DNA from: Euclidia mi
Taxonomy: Eukaryota > Arthropoda > Insecta > Lepidoptera > Erebidae
Reading direction: 5' to 3'
Assembly: GCA_944739405.2 (NCBI GenBank)
Contig: OX123186.2
Location: 39,975,551 to 40,039,550 of the forward strand
Length of the DNA: 64,000 nucleotides
Of the stretch, positions 31,140-43,154 are shown piece after piece. Position 1 is the stretch's first letter. Every line of letters starts with the position of its first letter. A model generated the notes under the pieces. It was given only the letters and a program-made list of their open reading frames with translations, was not told the DNA's origin and searched no databases. Both the position numbers and the translations under genes were made by a program.

Positions 31140-34100
31140 AAAAAAAGTTAGGTAAACTTGATTACGATAATGATTAGAATTATATTAGAGAAGGTATGGA
31201 AGGACCAGGTACTGTATTCAGATGAAACAAAATGCTATCATGAAATTCTAAAATAATCTTTCGTCCTCATTTTTGGCTTTTTCAGTGTACAAATCTAACT
31301 AGTTATGTATAACGTCCCATCTGATATCAACAAAACAAAATCTCCATTTGACGTGTCCATTTAAAAATATATTTTGCCCTCATCCATAAACGTCAAAGCC
31401 CAGGCAAATCAATAACCGACCGAAACAAATGCAAAAAGGACAACACAAAAACGGTATACGTCCAAAACACACATCCAAAGCGATATTATCAACTGATAAA
31501 ACCCCAAGGGTGCTTGTTCATCTTCCACTTCTCTAGCAACACAGAAAACAACTCAAAAACTTACAATTTTGGGAGCGCGAATATCCACCATCAAAGAACA
31601 TTATCGTGGACTCTATCAACCATATTTAAATTTTCATTACAACCTTTTTCTACAAGGTTGTCACGCGTTTGACCTGAAAAGTCACTTGAAATTTATTAAC
31701 GTCTTTTATAAGAAATTTAAACAGCAATTTCTACCTTCACCTGACTCAAAGGCTAATTGCCCTTTTCCAACAAATTAATAATACTCAGACAAAAAGACTT
31801 TTTCACGTAAATTGAGGGCTTTATGTATTTTTGAGTTTCTTTCTGTGGTTTCAAGCATTTGTCTAACCGCCGACGAGTAAATCAATAATCTCCTGTCCAT
31901 TAAACGGTTCACAGCCAAAACAATGAACAATCTACGAAGAGTGTCATACAATTCAATACTTACATTTATAAAGTGATCTTAGACTCATTACCACAAATAA
32001 GAAGTGTTAACAAAATATCAGTGATGCATCAAACTTTATCACTAAAACATGTAAAAATATGCAAAACTATCGTTGATCACGTCAATTTTACGTCATAACT
32101 GAGCATATGATGTGGAGATAGTTAAGTGGCTAGAGACTGGCTTAGGCTTGATTTTACTACGATAGCCGACTACCTGGTCGAAGTGTAGTATCATATATTT
32201 TTAGCAGTAGAAATTTTCACGCCAAGTATTTTGATTCAAATCACAAAGCCATAAATTTTACTATACGCAAGAGAAAAGGACTGAATAAATTAAAAATACA
32301 GTAAAAGAGAAAGATTTGTCAACTCAAATTATCAAATTAAAAATATATCATATCGATCTCGTGAATTTTCTAGTTTATTGAATGTACCAGTCGTGTTAGT
32401 GAAACATCTTCACAATATTCCATATTTTGTGATCGCCTTTTACTTAGTCACTAGCTTAGGACTAAAGTATATAATTTTACAATAAAATATTTTTTTTCAT
32501 ACATTTTAGGGAACCTAATACAAAGCCAAGTAAAACGATCCCTAACAGTTGTAGAGCTTCTATAAGCTATTATAACAAGAAAGGTAATTGCCCTTGCTTA
32601 GTTTAATTGCTCTAAAGTGCTGGAATTTGTTTTTAAGTACTAAAATAAGTATCTAAATTACTCTTGTCTTTATTATTGCTCCATGCCAGAAATTATGGAC
32701 TCTTTAGAACAAAAAAGTTCATACTTTTATCTACATATTTAGGTACGTGAAATTTTTTATATTGCTGTGAAATTTCTTCTTCATTTTTGTTTGTAGGCAA
32801 ACAATTCTGCAGTTTGTATTAAAATTCAACAAACGTTCTATAATACACCTTGTTCAAGTAAACAGGAAGGTAATTTCCATTTCCAAACGGCAATATCAAA
32901 GAAAACGAAAACATTTTAATCTAAGCAGATTCTTTCGATTCAACCCTTTGTGATACGATATTAATTCAAAACGATTATCAGAAAACATACAAAGTGCAAA
33001 CTTTGTTTGAAGTGGAATAGAATACAGCTCTTTGTTCTCCTTAGCCCGATATCCGTTTACATAGTCAAGTAAAGGAACACTCTACTTCTGCGTCACTTAG
33101 TTTTCTCAGAAAATTCCTGTAACAAGTATTTTAGTCGTATTTTGTAGCTTTTACTTTAAAGCATTCAAATCGCCAGGTAAAGAAAACTGAATTTCATGGC
33201 TAATAAACTCATGTAATATAAGGTAGGATAAAAACATATTTTTGGAATGAAAATACTGAACTTATCTTTATGCTTTCTCTTACCTTTATCGCCGAAGAGA
33301 AAAGACTGAGAGACATGGCGGCGTCCTACCATTTTTAATATAATTAAATGGGTTGAAAAGAATTTTATTATAAAGCAAGATGCTGGGATGTAAAACTTAT
33401 TCTATTAGCTAGTACTGGCCTGATCATTATTCGGAAAATGGTCAAAATTTTCTAAGCTTTTGCTTCGGCTTTCGAATAATGGACTTTTTACAACTGCGTC
33501 TACCTTTCAAAAAAGAAGAATTGCTGAAATTGGGCAACATTAGACGCTGCCGCACCATTAAATTGCGAGCAGAAGTTAACTTACTTGGGGCAGTTGGGGC
33601 GTACAAATTACATCAGTCTTAGTTTAGTAACACGGAATTGTCGGCAGAATTCTTTAAGAGGCGTAGGTATCTCCGTTATACTGACGTCGAAATCCAAGAA
33701 TCGAGTAAATTGAGTCTGCGGTTAATTCGTCTCGTAGGCCATTCGATCGACCTAATTCGGAGTGATCTCATTCGGCTAATGGCCGCAATGTTTCACCTGA
33801 GCGCGTCTCCAGCAGTGGATTGAAGTATTTGTTCAGAGAATGATAGCCCTTAGAATTACAGTAAGGGAAAGTAAGAAGCCAGCAGACGACGATTTATGGT
33901 TAAGTACTTTATTGGCATATGTTAGACATTGGAAGGTTAGTCGGGTAGAAATCAAGTAAATTTATTAGATTTACTTTTAAACTGTCTATATTTACCTTCA
34001 TTTTGATATAGCTAGTGATAAAATTAACATTTTTATATAAAAGTAGCAGAGTAAAATTCAATTTACAAATAATCTTCATTAGTAACCAACTCAGGCTTAC

Positions 34101-36560
34101 CACACAAAACCTAAACCAAAGCACCAGATATTTTGTTCTTAAAAGAAAACGTTGAAAAACTAACTTATAAGCAAATCTCGTACCGCTGAGAGGGGCAATA
34201 AACATTCTTGGAAAAACATGCCCCAATATGAAGGTATTGAACTTTCCCGTCTTGCTATGATACTTTATATGATTTTATGTTCACATACATGAAACAACGC
34301 CCACCGTCCGACGCCCTACAGCAGCGAAACCAAACAAAGGAATATCCCTTCATACGATAGTTTACTATGTTTGCGTTCCAGCTTTATGCACTGTACCATG
34401 AATATTTTATTTTACGTGATCAACATCTCTATTGCTTGTTTAAGCTATCGCGAGACACGAAAATATTTGATTATATAAAACTTTGGGTTGATTTATGTAT
34501 TTATTGGGATAATGTTGCGGGCAGATGTTGTTGATATTTAGATGAAGAGGCTGTATTTGCATAGGAACGAGTGTAACGACCATTTGATTCGAGTGGGCCA
34601 CTTCCGTCACAGCTGCAGAGAGCAAGCGAGGATTTACATCGGGAGGAAATTCGTGTTGTACTATAACATCGTCTTGAGATCACCATTTTCTCGTAATGGG
34701 TCGTGGAGAGGTTTAGGGAATGGCCAGTGTTCATTAAAGAACACTTACGACGTACCCACTGAAATTATCTTGTGGTGTTTTCTTAGATTAGGTGCCGTGC
34801 ATTGTCAGAAGTTATGGGATACTATCAGTTCTTATACGAGTAGGTACGTAACGACTAAGAGCTAGTTATCTAATGACGATGAAGATCACTTCCGTACAAA
34901 GCATACGTACGTTTTTATTCCGTACATTTTCCATTACGTCAGACCGGTCCATAAGCGGCGAGTAAAAAGGCCTCTTCATCCAGCACCCGTACAAGTTCTA
35001 TAATTAAAGATCTTAATATTATGCTTGAAACAGACGTTAATTTAAAATGTATTGTTTTTCACTCTCCCAGTGAATTCGATGGTCAGTCAAATCCCTTGAT
35101 CACATGCCGATATGTGGCAATGAGAAATGGACCTATATATTTTTTGGGCTTGCGTTTGAAAACCCAATTGTAAGCTCCACTACTAAAAATGTGGGGCATA
35201 ATGGAGAAGGCCCTTTTAGAAGCGTTCAGGCTTACTCAAAACTGTATTCCTTTAAAAGTTGTGAAGATACAAGTTCACAAAAATTACGTTTGTAAAACAT
35301 AAGTTTGGTCTGGACAAACCAATTTTATGTTCAGTCAATTACCTCACGGTCAAACTTATAGTCTACCTATATGATAGGCATGTGGCTCTACAGACCAAAT
35401 CGACGTAAAACTGTATGTACCTTCGCATTCAATTACTCTCTTTAAACTCGACACCACATCTGTTGTATTTTTCCTTTATTTTTTACTGTGAAAAGTCCTT
35501 CGTACATTAATATTTAAACTTTTAAGGAATATTTATTGTACCCAATCGTAATAATATTAAAAAGGGAGTGACCAAAAAAGATGCCACAAAAATATCGCAA
35601 AGTCGTATTAGCCTCATTAAAAGTCAAGGAAAACATCGTCAGAAAATGTTTTTCTTTTGGGACTATTTTATTTTATATCAATGTCTCCCATTGAATAATT
35701 TATATGAAAAGACGCAATGTTTTCTTCTTTTACGTATTCGCATTAGTATGTAAACATTGGCAAATCATGAATTTAAAAATATAATTGAAAGGTATAATAA
35801 AAACATCATAAATTTGTTTAGATATCAAATCCATCGTAAGATTAGGTACTAGACCCGTAGAATCTATGTATGCTTGTAGATGTTACATATATTATCACAT
35901 TTTAACTTTAGTTGTGTGTGTGTATGTATGTATGCGTGACTTAAGTTGAGTGTACGATTTAACGATCACCGCAAAACATTGAAACATGAATAACCCAAAT
36001 TTAGACTCGGCAACAACTCAAGCGAAACCTACGCAATAAATAGTCACCAGTCAGTTTTAATTACAAACTAAACATGTTAATAGTTACCGGGATGTTAATG
36101 GTGAATATGAATGTATCTATTTTTGACCACAGGTATAAAAATGCCTGTGGTCAAAAATAGTCGTAATTCCGCCGTCGTCGTTTGGACGCGGCCGGATGTC
36201 GGAGTGAATACATAATGACATCCGATGATCACATTTGTAATTGTATTATCACAGCAATTCTTGTTATGGTATTTCTAATGACCTGTGCCTGTTTCAGCTA
36301 TGGCGCTGTGCAATATAGCACGTTTCTAGTTTAGCACCTAAATCTTAGAGTGTGCAAAGATGTTACACGATTAACAAAAGGTATTGTTATGCTGGAGAAG
36401 TTTATGCATGTTTATTGTCTGGAATATGATAGAAATTAAATTGAATAAATACTAACATACTATACTATCAGATATCTAAACATCAATATTTATGTACTTA
36501 ACCAGTCTCATCCCGAAATTATTTTGAAATAATTATGACTTGGCTTAATGACTTAGGTCA
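31140..36560. other. Long unassigned stretch
   Basis: About 5.4 kb, the largest block without a recognised element. Short frames at 31569-31778, 33638-33823, 33909-34226, 34440-34865 (both strands) and 35104-35295 show no family features. The cagcagtggattg at about 33811 resembles the end of a LINE tail. A 17-bp palindrome with a 10-nt loop lies at 36117-36160. If host coding exons are hidden anywhere, this block and 10.2-13.1 kb are the places to look, but I see no evidence for them. Confidence 0.4.
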
Positions 36561-36574
36561 CGTATTTTTTTTTT

Positions 36575-36830
36575 AAATAATATTCTACCACAATCACACA
36601 ACACAATCTAGTCCCAAACTAAGCAGAAGCTTGTACTATGGGTACTAGATAATGGATAAACATACATATATACTTTTTTTTGTAAATACATACATATTAT
36701 ACGTAGAAACACCCAGACCAAGACAAACATCTATGTTCATGCACACAAATGTTTGCCTTGAGCAGGAATCGAACCCGCGACCTTCGGCGTAGCAGTCGCT
36801 TACACTCCCGCGGCGCCAACCGGTCGTCAG
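36575..36830 (-). mobile_element. tRNA-derived SINE (family B), near full length
   Basis: On the minus strand: a tRNA-like head with ggtcgcgggttcgattcctg as B box (36768-36787) and gcgactgctacgccg before it. Then follow acatttgtgtgcatgaacat, gtcttggtctgggtgtttct, an A-run and a tail near tagaatattattt. A second copy is at 60700-60905. It was checked as a tRNA gene and rejected because the acceptor stem does not close. Confidence 0.85.
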
Positions 36831-37071
36831 ATTTGAAGGACACATGATAGCTATACCTATATAAAAAGTAACATTCAAAGGTATTTTTCAGGGTAAGTAG
36901 GTTTTATTGTCACACCATTACTACGCACAATCATTTCATGTTACATAAATAGGGTACATAATAAATACATACATAATTATGTACTTATTGTAATGAAGAG
37001 TCTGGGATTATGAATTATGAAAATGTTATGCGACTAAATAACTTCAACGAAATACGACATTTCAATGAAAT

Positions 37072-37095
37072 ATATATATATATATATATATATAT
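37072..37095. repeat. (TA)n microsatellite
   Basis: About twelve TA units, next to the LINE-like tail that follows. Confidence 0.9.
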
Positions 37096-37144
37096 TTAAA
37101 ATACTATAATATAAATCAAATTATAATAACATTATAATTTGATT

Positions 37145-37380
37145 TCATCATCAGCCTTTCCCAGTCCACTGCTAGAGGCCTAGTCCTCTCCTTTGAAAGG
37201 AGGAATTGGCCTACTATACCACGCTGGCCAAACGGATTGGTATAGGGTTTGTATCAAGTTTTCCTTCTCTTACAGTGTTGTTCTCTGCATAATATGCTCC
37301 CTCTGTCGGCTCTTACGACACCCATGGGATGATATGGGGCGGTGACATTCCGTATTCTTAATCTGTCACCAATTTGATTT
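37145..37380 (-). mobile_element. LINE-derived 3' end, minus-sense copy
   Basis: Reads on the minus strand as gccagcgtggtatagtaggc, then ctcctttcaaaggagagga and a cagtggactgggaaaggctg end with a GAT tail. It is the inverted counterpart of 40085-40322, about 2.7 kb away, with few differences by eye. The shared upstream part includes acggaatgtcaccgccccat and cagagaacaacactgtaaga. Confidence 0.75.
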
Positions 37381-37915
37381 ATCAATGGCAAATTATTTAT
37401 TATTCTTATAATAAATGTAAGATATTTTTAAAGGGTTATTATATGCGTCTCAAATTCTACGAAAGCAAGTATTTATATTGTTTTGATTGTTGTACTCAAC
37501 AGTGTGCACTTTATTGAAGATAACATTTCAGATCCCATTGAAAAGAGTTGCTCCTCGAGTGATCTTATAGCAAAGTGAAGAATGCTATCAAAACAATACA
37601 CAGCAATCAGTTCACTTGCTTCAGAAAGTAGCAATTCTTTCTAAAGAAAGAATGCCATAGTCAACCACGTTGGCCAAGTGCAGGTTGGCAGACTTCACAT
37701 GTCTTTTGAGAACATTATGGAGAACTTTCATGCCCGGTTTCTGAAGTTCCCAGAAGTACTCTCAACAGTTATAGATTCAATATAGTTATGGAAAGGATAA
37801 ACGTTGGTTAACTGATACTGCGTTTCTGAATACCCATTGAAGCGTTTAATAACTATTGAACCAATACCAAGTTTTTACGTGTTGAGTTTTAATGACAGTT
37901 GAATTTATTCAACTA

Positions 37916-38122
37916 CTAGAGGACGCCAGCAGCTACGCCTGCATTTTTTTTTAATTTACCCGTTTAGGCCGATCCCGTGGGAATTTCGGGAAATCCCTTC
38001 TTAGTACACCCCTACGTTCCCCAAGGAACATACATGCCAAATTTCAGTTTCCTGCGCCCAATAGTTTCGGCTGTAGCGTGTCTGTCAGTCAGTCAGTAAC
38101 GCAAGGATTTTATATATTAAGA
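37916..38122 (-). mobile_element. Mini-Helitron, complete 207-bp copy
   Basis: On the minus strand it starts TCTTAATATATAAAATCCTTG and ends ...gctgctggcgtcctCTAG (first 20 bases of the start at 38103-38122), between A and T. The copy at 60488-60694 has the same length and nearly the same sequence, which points to fairly recent spread. There is no coding content, so it must depend on a RepHel protein from elsewhere. Confidence 0.8.
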
Positions 38123-38250
38123 TTTTAATTTGTCCGTTAAACTAGTTTTTTAATCATATATTTTTTTTCCGGAATAAAGAACTAGTTCAGCTCGTAATTT
38201 TACTAAAATAATACGATGTTGTAGTCTCATTCGTAATGGCTGTATACCTA

Positions 38251-38462
38251 TTTTTTTGTTTTATTAGGTGTAAAATCCCTTCAGATCTCCGACTCTTGGG
38301 AAAACGAGAGCCGAAGTATGTGGTGTTACCACTAAAAACCACCTCGACTTTCTCATGTAGGTACCCGTGTGTCGGAGGGTGGAGCATCGCCAAAGCATTT
38401 GTCGCAACACCGACACGCCTCTGCTCCCGCGACCACACCTGACTGCGACGGACAGACAAATT
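38251..38462 (-). mobile_element. Short poly(A) retroelement (copy 3), rearranged
   Basis: The left part matches the 3' end of copy 1 in reverse complement (aaaatcccttcagatctccg … gtggtgttaccactaaaaacc). At about 38403 it jumps to the internal caacaccgacacgcctct region, so about 230 bases are missing, and it stops before the 5' start. It is an internally deleted and truncated relative. Confidence 0.75.
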
Positions 38463-38774
38463 AAAAAAAAAAGTATAAAGCAGTAAAAATCTTACTGAAA
38501 GGGAGAAGATGCTTCTTTTCCAAGTAGCCAAAGGTTTCATAACTATGATAAATTATAAAAATAAGAGGGATTTTTCCTAGATCAAAGGTTTTTTGGTTTG
38601 ACAGATATTAAACTTCAAATAAAGTTATGGAACCGATAAACGGCGAACATTGGTCGGTTAAGTTAAACTAAGGATAACTGGAGTTTATGTTGTGATGCGT
38701 TGTTCATAAACGCATTTTCTTGAGTTATCGAACCAATAACGCTAACGGATAGATATACCACCGATAAAAGTATC

Positions 38775-38955
38775 CCAGAAACCGGACATCAGACACGCAG
38801 TTTTCCTCACGATGTTTTTCTTCACCGTTTAGCAAGCGATAATTAACAATTTAATACGCACATAACTTCGAAAAGTCGAAGTGCCGTGGATTTGAACCCG
38901 AGACGCTCTGCGTGGCAGTCCGTCGGTCTCTCCACTAGGCTATCGCTGCCCTTTT
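38775..38955 (-). mobile_element. tRNA-derived SINE (family C)
   Basis: On the minus strand: a head with gatagcctagtgg (A box) and gtctcgggttcaaatccac (B box), then acttttcgaagttatgtg, and a tail ggtgaagaaaaacatcgtga followed by gactgcgtgtctgatg-type sequence. That tail is shared with common lepidopteran LINEs. The partial copy at 6700-6841 has the same head and body. Confidence 0.75.
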
Positions 38956-39004
38956 ATATTCTGTATACAGGAATACGAGTAATTACAAATCACTCTGTGT
39001 ATAC

Positions 39005-39195
39005 AATTCTTGCGTTATAACTGCCTGGCTGACAGACAACGCACAGCCAAAACAACTGGGTGCAACTGAAATTTGGCATGTATATTCTTTGGGAGCCGCA
39101 AGTGTGCACTAAAAAGGGATTTCCCGAAATTGCCACGGAGACGGGCAGAAACAGTTAAATTAAAATGTATGTGCGGGCGTAGCAGCGGAAATCCT
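39005..39195 (+). mobile_element. Mini-Helitron family fragment (plus sense)
   Basis: Plus-sense relative of the 207-bp unit, from ctggctgacagacaacgcac to gcgggcgtagcagcg. It keeps the 3' hairpin-like GC stretch but not the CTAG end. The overlapping 65-codon frame is a shadow. Confidence 0.65.
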
Positions 39196-39199
39196 CAAA

Positions 39200-40080
39200 T
39201 TATGTTTATTTCAAACAATGCTTGCAAACGAGAAATCTTAAATATGGCTCGAATGTACGTTAAATTATGAGTAAACAAATAACGAATTCTTTCTAGAATC
39301 ATCCATGAGTTAAAAGCCCAATAAAACAGACAAATAAGGAACTCGCCAGACATAAAAAATACATTTCGTATTTCTACACAGTAAAATTAGGTATATATTT
39401 TTTTTTTAAACGATCGCATACCAAACTCACAAAGGCTAGACATCTATACAAACATCGTTTAAGTAACATACTTTGTCTACCGTGAATAACTATTCACACA
39501 AAATAAAGACGTTGAAAGTATACGGAATACAAAACAGGTCTAGGCATAATCCGAATAATGACACAAGGAAAACTATTTTATTATTCACAAACACTATCAA
39601 AGAAGTTCCGGCTCGCTGAAATTATTTGCATCAGAAAGAAGCAGCGCCAACTACTTATGAAGTACACTCTCAGTTGACTGAAAACATCCGAAAGGTATTT
39701 AGATGCAGATTGTTATATTTTTGTTCGTATAATGTATGTAAAGAGCTTCCTGTTTGTGACAAATATTTTGTCCAGTTCCGCTCGCCGTGTCGTCGCCGCA
39801 GTTGTTAGAACAGAACGCTTAATCGGGATTTATAAAGTGGTATTCTCGTATTTGTGCTGAATTTAAGCTAAAAAGCTAAGCCCTAATTTATGGTACGTAT
39901 GTATGTAACAAAAATATACATACCTATATAATTTTTTTACACGCAAATATGGGAGAGTCCATTTACATCATCTATTTAACATTCGAAGCGTTTGTTTATA
40001 GTAGTAACCATAACGTAACACGTAATAAAAAATGTGTCTGTCACTATACGTCGAATATTGAAAAACGTGTTCCTTATCAA
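39200..40080. other. Unassigned DNA
   Basis: A 60-codon frame at 39626-39808 ends in a basic C-rich stretch but has no family I recognise. Nothing else is supported. Confidence 0.4.
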
Positions 40081-40084
40081 AAAT

Positions 40085-40322
40085 TTGAGAAAAAAATATT
40101 CCGTGTGGTGACGGATTAAGAATACGGAATGTCACCATCCCATATCGTGTCGTAAGAGCCGTCAGAGGGACTATACTATGCAGAGAACAGCACTGTAAGA
40201 GAAGGAAAACTTGAAACAAACCCTATACCAACCCGTTTGGCCAGCGTGGTATAGAAGGCCAATTCCTCCTTTCAAAGGAGAGGCCTAGTCCAGCAGTGGA
40301 CTGTAAGGGGCTGATGATTATG
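40085..40322 (+). mobile_element. LINE-derived 3' end, plus-sense copy
   Basis: Plus-sense copy of the unit at 37145-37380, ending tccagcagtggactgtaagg then a gctgatgattatgatt tail. With its inverted partner it can form a long-range stem. Confidence 0.75.
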
Positions 40323-40454
40323 ATTATCAAAACTCTATTTATAAATTTTTATATCTTACCTAATTTTTACCTTCAGGCTATGTATTACACGGTTAATTCA
40401 ACTTATATTCGTCACATAGGTACATTGTTTCAAACATGTTTATTCTTCTTAGGT

Positions 40455-41125
40455 TTCCGTAGCCAAAAAAACGGAACACCTATAAATTCTCCATTTCTGC
40501 TTCTGCCTGTCTATCCGCCCGTGTCACGCCTACGTTATGCCGAAACTATTGAGACTACACATTTTAACATTGGTAGGTAGATTTATTCTGTGAACCGCTT
40601 CACGATCTTTATACAATCATTAAAAAAATTGAAAATTGCGGGGGCTCGCGATACATGGAACTGACTGATTTTTTGTTTATTCCATCGTATATATGCGCCG
40701 TGTATATGGATAGCTCTTTAAAAGTGTGATAAAGGTTTCTAAAACCATTGTTCCACAAAATGAATTGTTTAAAAGACAGACGCTCCCAAAGTGGTAAAAT
40801 GATTGATCCTCCCTCTAACTTTCAAAGTGAAACAATGACAACTCTAGAAAAAATCACGTAATGCAAATAAATATATATGCGTATCGTAACAAAAACTTCC
40901 AAAGAAAATTGGTCCGAACGAGATGTAGTGATCGTTTTTGAGATAAAGCACAATATCAATAACCGCAAATATAACTTTGTCCTTTATACAAATACTATGC
41001 AAAACAAAGGTTTTTTGGTAATGAAAAAGTGATAGTGGTATTTGGTTAGGTAAAGATATAGGGTATGTTAAGTGAATATATCCTACTACGGAACCCTCCA
41101 TAGGTGAGTGCGACTCGAACTTGAT
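40455..41125. mobile_element. Unnamed repeat with inverted GTTCCGTAG-like ends
   Basis: The left end, ggtttccgtagccaaaaaaa then cggaacacc, and the right end, tactacggaaccctccatag then gtgagtgcgactcgaac, are inverted versions of one motif. I recall this motif as a frequent lepidopteran interspersed repeat. The frame at 40844-41101 inside is AT-driven. A non-autonomous DNA transposon is the likeliest reading, but no target duplication was resolved. Confidence 0.45.
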
Positions 41126-41414
41126 TTAATTATTTGTTGGTGCGTCCGTCCTCTTCAAACTCTTTTATTCCAGCTTAGAGCTTTTGAAGGCTATCACTAA
41201 AACAATTCAGAGCCAGATTAGTACAACAAATAGGTTGTCTTGTCGACTTCTCTAGGTGTTCGGGTCAGGCGAAACTAACAGAGCCCGATCTGGCAGAGTA
41301 ACCCACTGTTTCTGGATCTGACGAACATGCGTTTGAAGCCGTGTTTCGTCGAAGTCCGAGCTGACCGCTTCAAACGCATTTTCTTCAAAGTTATGTTGAG
41401 ACAAGCTACTAAAT

Positions 41415-41507
41415 GAAAAGCCGGCATCATCTAGAATAGGGTTTTGACATGTATAAGTGTTGTAAACAACCAAAATGCAGAAATAAATATGTCTTTATGT
41501 CTTTAAA
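41415..41507 (+). mobile_element. LINE 3' tail identical to 22470-22562
   Basis: Runs from gaaaagccggcatcatctag to tgtctttatgtctttaaa. The 92 bases match the tail of the LINE remnant at 21838-22562 with no difference that I can see, while sequence upstream differs. The minus frame 41252-41473 crosses it and is not a gene. Confidence 0.8.
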
Positions 41508-41509
41508 TG

Positions 41510-42570
41510 ATCCCTCAAAGTGCTAGTCATACATAACCCACATTTCATTCTTTAAATCCCTAGTAACATTTTAAAAGTAATCGAATCCGTAAAATTGGCA
41601 TGTAAAGTCTTATAAATGGCATTTGTATAAACCGGAGATATTCAGAATTACGAGATATTTGATATTTCATAAAATAATTGGTAACGAGTCAAATTTGACG
41701 TGGGTCCCAGGATAAATCTTCAAATGTACAATATTAATATAGGAGTAAATGGAGAAATTTATTATGGATGAGCCATGAACCTTTGCGGTGTTTTCGCCAG
41801 ATTTTTTTCATTTACCGACGGTTTTAATTTCAACGAACACGCCTTTTCAATTCCGATTCTATTTCATGAATACGAAACCATTTGTAATTCAACTCAAAGG
41901 TGTAGAAGCGCTTTTGTTATAGAGAAGTATAATTTTTAATATTTCAACAGGTATTTAAATAATATTTTTGAGTACTGTTACCATTTATGCTTTACAACGG
42001 AAATCTCTTTTTATCTCTAATATTTTCTGTATTTCAAGCAACAGACACAAAGAACTCATCATCATCATCAGCCTTGTTTATAATTTGTCGAACTCTGTCA
42101 CACGTCGCCTATCATATAATAAGAATGAGCGTGTAGATGTTACTTTTTTACTGGCCAAGTACAGGATGGCAAGCTTCACATGTTTTCCAGGAATATATAA
42201 TGTAAATTAATAAGGTCATCAAAATGTCCCCATGTGAAGGCCGATCCCACTAAATTCATGGTGCTAGACAGCAGTTCAGTTGTACTGACATTGGCGTCAA
42301 GTTCCTTTTGTCCATTGTTTGGATGTTTGTTGAAACCTCGGCGACACAGAAAGGTGAGGTATTAAGTTCCTTGGATTGTTATACACCTGAAAATTATTAG
42401 GTACTAAAATTTAATTGTAGACAATATGGTTCATATTATCTCCAGGAGACTGGTTTAAGTTATGTAATAAAGCGGGGCTATAATTTATTCAATCATGTAG
42501 TATCGTAGATGAAATAATATTTAAATACCGTTTCAGGAGTGTGCAGTCGGAAGTTGGTATGTTTAAGGGC
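41510..42570. other. Unassigned DNA
   Basis: Includes a short catcatcatcatcagcctt stretch at 42058-42075 that resembles a LINE tail start. No other feature is supported. Confidence 0.4.
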
Positions 42571-42574
42571 ATCA

Positions 42575-43150
42575 TACCGTCCTCCCCCGTGGGATCTCCA
42601 CCTTGTCGAGGTGGGGGGCTTAGTAACCGTGGCTTGGACACCCGCGGTGAAGCTAAAAGAGATCCCGGGAGTGGACGCTCCGCGCGGGCTTGGAGGGGGC
42701 CTGCGCACATGCGTCCGGGGACAGTTCTGTTTGTCCCTCGCAGTCGGGCGCGGTCGCGGGAGGAGAGGCGTGTCGGTGTTGCGTTGCCGCGCGCCTTATC
42801 TCTCGCGACCAAATGGGGGCGCACCATTCGATGCGTTGCGGTGGGGCCGCAGAGGAAGAGGAGATGCGGTGTTGTTAGGTTGCCTTCCTCCTTATCCTCT
42901 GCGGCCCCTGGGTGTGTTGGCGGCGGAGCCACAACACCTTCATCCGCCGCCAAGGAGGTTGTGGCCTTCGGGCTATCCGCCGGGGTGCCAGGGTAGAATG
43001 CTAACGCGACCGTCTGGCGCCCCAAACTGGCGTGGAAGTATGGGCTGTGGTTTTAGTGGGTATTACGGCCTTGCACTCCAGCCGTCGAGTCCCATATACC
43101 CCCCGCTTTTCATCCTGCGGGGGAATGCGTAGATGCATTTCCACAGAGAG
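42575..43150 (+). mobile_element. Short poly(A) retroelement, GC-rich (copy 4), variant 3' end
   Basis: Starts with cccccgtgggatctccacct like copies 1 and 2 and follows them through the caaatgggggcgcaccattc region. After about 42950 it differs, with a new 3' part containing atattacggcc-like and cctgcgggggaatgcg motifs, and ends in a short A-run near 43143-43150. No clear target duplication was found. Frames of 71-197 codons overlap on both strands and are compositional. Confidence 0.75.
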
Positions 43151-43154
43151 AAAA

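Noticed and set aside
34440..34865. Overlapping frames of 61-107 codons on both strands
   Set aside because: No family features, mutual overlap and no splice context. Treated as chance.
36760..36815. tRNA gene candidate (minus strand)
   Set aside because: It has good A and B boxes but no closing acceptor stem, and the same unit continues into a SINE body and recurs at 60700.
40844..41101. 85-codon minus-strand frame
   Set aside because: Lies inside a repeat with inverted ends, is dominated by AT-driven codons and has no motif.
42489..43132. Frames of 151-197 codons on both strands
   Set aside because: They overlap in several phases within a GC-rich retroelement that occurs four times. The same translations appear in the copies at 13237 and 26668, so this is composition and repetition, not genes.
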